Assembly: GCA_963831605.1 (NCBI GenBank)
Contig: CAWHQR010000008.1
Location: forward strand, 310,001-374,000
Length of the DNA stretch: 64,000 nucleotides
From: DASUPK01 sp963831605
GTDB taxonomy: Bacteria; Actinomycetota; Thermoleophilia; Solirubrobacterales; 70-9
Direction: 5' to 3'
A program made the position numbers and the translations under genes. The notes under the pieces are model-generated. The model was not told where the DNA came from. It saw only the letters and a list, made by a program, of their open reading frames with translations, and ran no database searches. Shown in pieces: positions 61,434 to 64,000 of the stretch (the stretch's first letter is position 1; each line of letters begins with the position of its first letter).

Positions 61434-62684
61434 GTGTCCGGCCGATCGTCGTCCATATGGGTGCGCCTGGGCGTCACCGCCGTCGCCGCGGTGGTCGTCG
61501 CCGAGGCCGCCGCCTGGCTGCTCCGTCCCCACGACATAGAGCAGCCCGTGAACGTGGACGAGAACGCCTATTTCTCCCAGGCTGAGCTCACCAAGGCCCG
61601 CGATTTCGCCTCGGGGCAGCGGCTGATCCTGGTGGGCAGCCTGCTCGCCGAGGGCGTGGTTCTGGTTCTGCTGGCCACCGGGCGGCCGGCGGTCAGCCGG
61701 AGGGTGTTGGAGCGGCTCGGCGGGCGCCCGGTGCTCGGCGGCGCCGCTGCCGCAGCAGGGCTCTCGGTGACGGTGGCCGCGGTCACGCTGCCCCTCGGCA
61801 TCTGGGCCCACGAGCGGTCGGTCGACGTCGGCCTCTCCACGCAGTCCATCGGCGGCTTCCTGAGCGATTGGGGCAAGGGGACCGCGATCGGCGCCGTGCT
61901 CGCGGGCCTCGTCGGAACCTTTGGGCTCTGGCTGATGCGCCGCTTCGGCTCGCGCTGGTGGATCCCGGGAAGCGCCGCGGTGCTCGCCGGCGCGGCGATC
62001 ATCACCTGGCTGGCGCCGGTCGTGATCGCGCCGCTGTTCAACAAGTTCGACGAGCTTCCGCCGGGGCAGGCGCGGAGCGACGTACTCGAGCTGGCCAAGA
62101 AGGCCGGGGTGGACGTCGGGCACGTCTACGAGGTGGATGCGAGCAAGCGCACGACGGCCATCAATGCGTACGTGAACGGACTTGGTTCCTCCAAGCAGGT
62201 CGTCCTGTACGACACGCTGATCCACGACCTCAACCAGGGCGAGCGACGTGCGGTCGTTGCACACGAGCTCGGGCACGTGCACGGCAACGACATCCAGCGC
62301 GGGCTGCTCTTCGTCGCGATCGTCACTCCGCTGTCCCTCGTCTTCATCTCCCTGATGGCGGGTGGAATCGCCCGCCCGCGCGGCGTCCAGCCGGGCACGC
62401 CCGCCTTCCTGCCCGCCTTTGCCCTCGCGATCGTGGCGACCTCTTTCGTGGTTGGCATTGCCGGCAATCAGCTCTCGCGTGCTGTCGAGGCGCGCGCCGA
62501 CACGTTCTCGCTCCAGCTCACGAACGACCCCAGGGGCATGATCGAGCTGCAGCAGCAGCTCGCGGACCGCAACCTCTCCGACCCCGATCCGCCCGGGATC
62601 TTCACCTTCCTGTTCGGCACACACCCGCCGGCGGTCGACCGCATCGGCGCAGCCGTCGCCTGGCAGCAGGGCGAGCGCCCTTGA
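61434..62684 (+). CDS. M48-family membrane zinc peptidase (Ste24/HtpX-like)
   Basis: 416 residues with N-terminal membrane helices, then VVAHELGHVHGND with HExxH at H277-H281 and the downstream glutamate in AVEARADTFSLQL, the third ligand. Further helices lie between and after these. Like CAAX protease/HtpX, it probably trims membrane proteins. The start is GTG 61434. The stop overlaps the rlmH TTG (TTGA). Confidence 0.9.
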   Translation: MSGRSSSIWVRLGVTAVAAVVVAEAAAWLLRPHDIEQPVNVDENAYFSQAELTKARDFASGQRLILVGSLLAEGVVLVLLATGRPAVSRRVLERLGGRPVLGGAAAAAGLSVTVAAVTLPLGIWAHERSVDVGLSTQSIGGFLSDWGKGTAIGAVLAGLVGTFGLWLMRRFGSRWWIPGSAAVLAGAAIITWLAPVVIAPLFNKFDELPPGQARSDVLELAKKAGVDVGHVYEVDASKRTTAINAYVNGLGSSKQVVLYDTLIHDLNQGERRAVVAHELGHVHGNDIQRGLLFVAIVTPLSLVFISLMAGGIARPRGVQPGTPAFLPAFALAIVATSFVVGIAGNQLSRAVEARADTFSLQLTNDPRGMIELQQQLADRNLSDPDPPGIFTFLFGTHPPAVDRIGAAVAWQQGERP

Positions 62685-63097
62685 AGGTCACGATCGTGGT
62701 GGTGGGGAAGGTCAAGGCGCCCTTCGCGGAGGCGGACGCCCACTACCGCAAGATGCTCCAGCGCCATCAGCCGGTCGATGTGATCGAGGTACGCGACGAG
62801 GTCAACATCGAGGGCCGAATCCCGACCCGCTCGCACGTGATCGCCCTCGATCGCGGCGGGCGCGCGCTCAGCTCCAAGGCCTGGGCGAGCTGGCTCTCCG
62901 AGCGTCGCATCGACGCTCAGGACATCTGCTTCCTGGTCGGCGGGCCGGAGGGACTCTCCGCCCGGACGATGGCCCTGGTCGACGAGCGGATCTCGCTCGG
63001 GCCGCAGACGATGGCCCATCAGCTCGCGCGCGTCGTCCTGCTCGAGCAGCTCTTCCGCGCCACGAAGATCGTGGCCCGCGAGCCGTACCACCTGTAG
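62681..63097 (+). CDS. rlmH: 23S rRNA pseudouridine-1915 N3-methyltransferase
   Basis: 138 residues of the SPOUT-fold RlmH family: KVTIVVVGKVKAPFAEADAH, FLVGGPEGLSARTMA, LGPQTMAHQLARVVLLEQLF and the C-terminal PYHL. Uses SAM to methylate the modified base in helix 69. The TTG start overlaps the M48 stop by four bases; a longer frame upstream is antisense-like composition and is not used. The trailing LYRA-like motif is FRATK here, within family variation. Confidence 0.88.
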   Translation: MKVTIVVVGKVKAPFAEADAHYRKMLQRHQPVDVIEVRDEVNIEGRIPTRSHVIALDRGGRALSSKAWASWLSERRIDAQDICFLVGGPEGLSARTMALVDERISLGPQTMAHQLARVVLLEQLFRATKIVAREPYHL

Positions 63098-63124
63098 CTC
63101 GGGTCGATCCGTAGGATCGATTCC

Positions 63125-64000
63125 ATGGCCGATCCCGTCGCAGCGCTCCGCTCCGCCGTCGAGGCAGCCGCCTCGTCGCTGCGCGACGGCGCCGAGGCGC
63201 CCGGATCGCAGCCCACCCTGGAGCGCCCGCCGAAGCCCGAATTCGGCGACTACTCGACCAACGCGGCGATGCTGCTGGCGCCGACCCTGGGCGAGCAGCC
63301 GCGTGGGACCGCCGAGAAGCTGGCCGAGGAGCTGGACCGGAGCCTGGAGGGCACGATCGAGAAGGTCGAGGTCGCGGGACCGGGATTCCTCAACCTCTTC
63401 CTCTCGGAGGACTGGTACCGGCGCGCGGCGGGCGAGCTCGCGGCGTCCGGGGACGACCTCGGCCGCCCGGCTTCATCCGAGGCGACAGCTGAGCGAATCA
63501 ACATCGAGTTCGTCTCGGCCAACCCGACCGGCCCGATCACCGCCGCCGGGGGCAGGGGCGCGGCCCTGGGCGACTCGATCGCACGGATCCTCGAGTTCAG
63601 CGGGCATCCGATGACGCGCGAGTACTACGTCAACGACCGCGGAGGTCAGATCGACCGCTTCGCCGCCTCGATCGCCGCCCGGATGAAGGGGGATGCCGTC
63701 CCGGAGGACGGCTACGAGGGCGAGTACGTCATCGAGATCGCCGAGAGCCTCGAGCAGGAGGGAATCAGCCCCGATGACCTCGACGACCTCGGGCGTCGCG
63801 GGATCGCGATGGTGTTGGCCGCCGCGGAGGAGACGCTGCGCCGCTACGACGTCGTCTTCGACACCTGGTCATCGGAGCGCGCCCTGCACGAGTCGGGCGC
63901 CGTGAAGCGCGCCCTCGAGCAGGCTCGCGAGGGCGGCCACGTGTACGAGAGCGAGGGGGCGACCTGGCTGCGGACGACGAGCTTCGGCGACGACAAGGAC
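63125..64000 (+). CDS. argS: Arginyl-tRNA synthetase, N-terminal part (continues beyond window)
   Basis: 292 codons are visible, open at the right edge. The N-terminal Add-1 domain (PKPEFGDYSTNAAMLLAPTL) is followed by the catalytic entry FVSANPTGPITAAGGRGAAL and YYVNDRGGQIDRFAASIAAR. The class I HIGH motif, normally GPxHxGHxR, reads GPITAAGGR, lacking both histidines. The KMSKS region is outside the window. A TAGGAT box lies seven bases before the ATG. Confidence 0.92.
   Translation, partial: MADPVAALRSAVEAAASSLRDGAEAPGSQPTLERPPKPEFGDYSTNAAMLLAPTLGEQPRGTAEKLAEELDRSLEGTIEKVEVAGPGFLNLFLSEDWYRRAAGELAASGDDLGRPASSEATAERINIEFVSANPTGPITAAGGRGAALGDSIARILEFSGHPMTREYYVNDRGGQIDRFAASIAARMKGDAVPEDGYEGEYVIEIAESLEQEGISPDDLDDLGRRGIAMVLAAAEETLRRYDVVFDTWSSERALHESGAVKRALEQAREGGHVYESEGATWLRTTSFGDDKD

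Overview
The window is very GC-rich, uses many GTG and TTG starts, and reads as chromosome of a high-GC Gram-positive. Tad-type pilin-like proteins, CHAD proteins, a DUF6328 protein and strong signs of leaderless transcription suggest Actinomycetota, most likely class Thermoleophilia (Solirubrobacterales/Gaiellales-like). That placement is an inference from gene content and style; no rRNA or tRNA gene is present to confirm it. No transposase, integrase, prophage or CRISPR array was seen.

Layout. 1-8 kb: end of a YjbQ-family gene, an RhtA-like exporter, an HD phosphohydrolase, a frameshifted AbiEi/DUF559 protein, an enoyl-CoA hydratase, an M23 endopeptidase, uppP and a CDF metal exporter. 8.2-14.6 kb: a phosphate-starvation locus. 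An OmpR-type response regulator and a receiver-less winged-helix protein precede pstS-pstC-pstA-pstB-phoU, with 11-bp-periodic Pho-box-like repeats before both the second regulator and pstS. 14.5-17.6 kb: a run of small zinc-ribbon/membrane proteins. 17.6-22.4 kb: an arsenic island (arsR diverging from arsC-GAPDH-arsJ-aquaporin plus a TIM-barrel gene), with many frameshifts in all but arsC and arsR. 22.4-35 kb: a polyphosphate/phosphate module (R2lox-like oxidase, ppx, two half-CHAD proteins, a 25-codon ORF, ppk) present twice as a direct repeat of about 4.8 kb at roughly 99% identity, followed by a DUF47 protein and the Pit phosphate permease. 35-41.6 kb: envelope and sugar functions (diacylglycerol-type glycosyltransferase, DMT transporter, polysaccharide deacetylase, sugar epimerase, DegT aminotransferase, ppGpp-hydrolase-like HD protein). 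41.7-44.8 kb: TadE/TadG-like proteins ending in a carboxypeptidase-transglycosylase fusion. 44.8-48.1 kb: an amino-acid-type binding lipoprotein, a MaoC protein, a cupredoxin and an enoyl-CoA hydratase. 48.1-64 kb: a housekeeping block (uvrC-rapZ, an ABC-2 exporter, gap-pgk-tpiA-gpmI, tgt, a Ser/Thr kinase, a metallophosphoesterase, an M48 protease, rlmH, argS).

How it fits together. Three loci handle phosphate: high-affinity Pst uptake under Pho-type control, low-affinity Pit uptake with its DUF47 partner, and polyphosphate synthesis and breakdown with CHAD proteins that probably bind the polymer. The ars locus deals with arsenate, the toxic phosphate mimic that such uptake lets in: GAPDH would make 1-arseno-3-phosphoglycerate, ArsJ would export it, and ArsC would reduce arsenate for exit through the aquaglyceroporin.

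Caution on sequence quality. Single-base frame changes cluster at 2.9, 14.6-21.3, 27.9-28.2 and 41.5-47.0 kb, whereas 48-64 kb and both 4.8-kb repeat copies are clean. Uneven base accuracy, for example a poorly polished long-read or mixed-strain assembly, explains this at least as well as gene decay. Frameshifted genes are therefore reported as broken as written, not necessarily broken in the organism.
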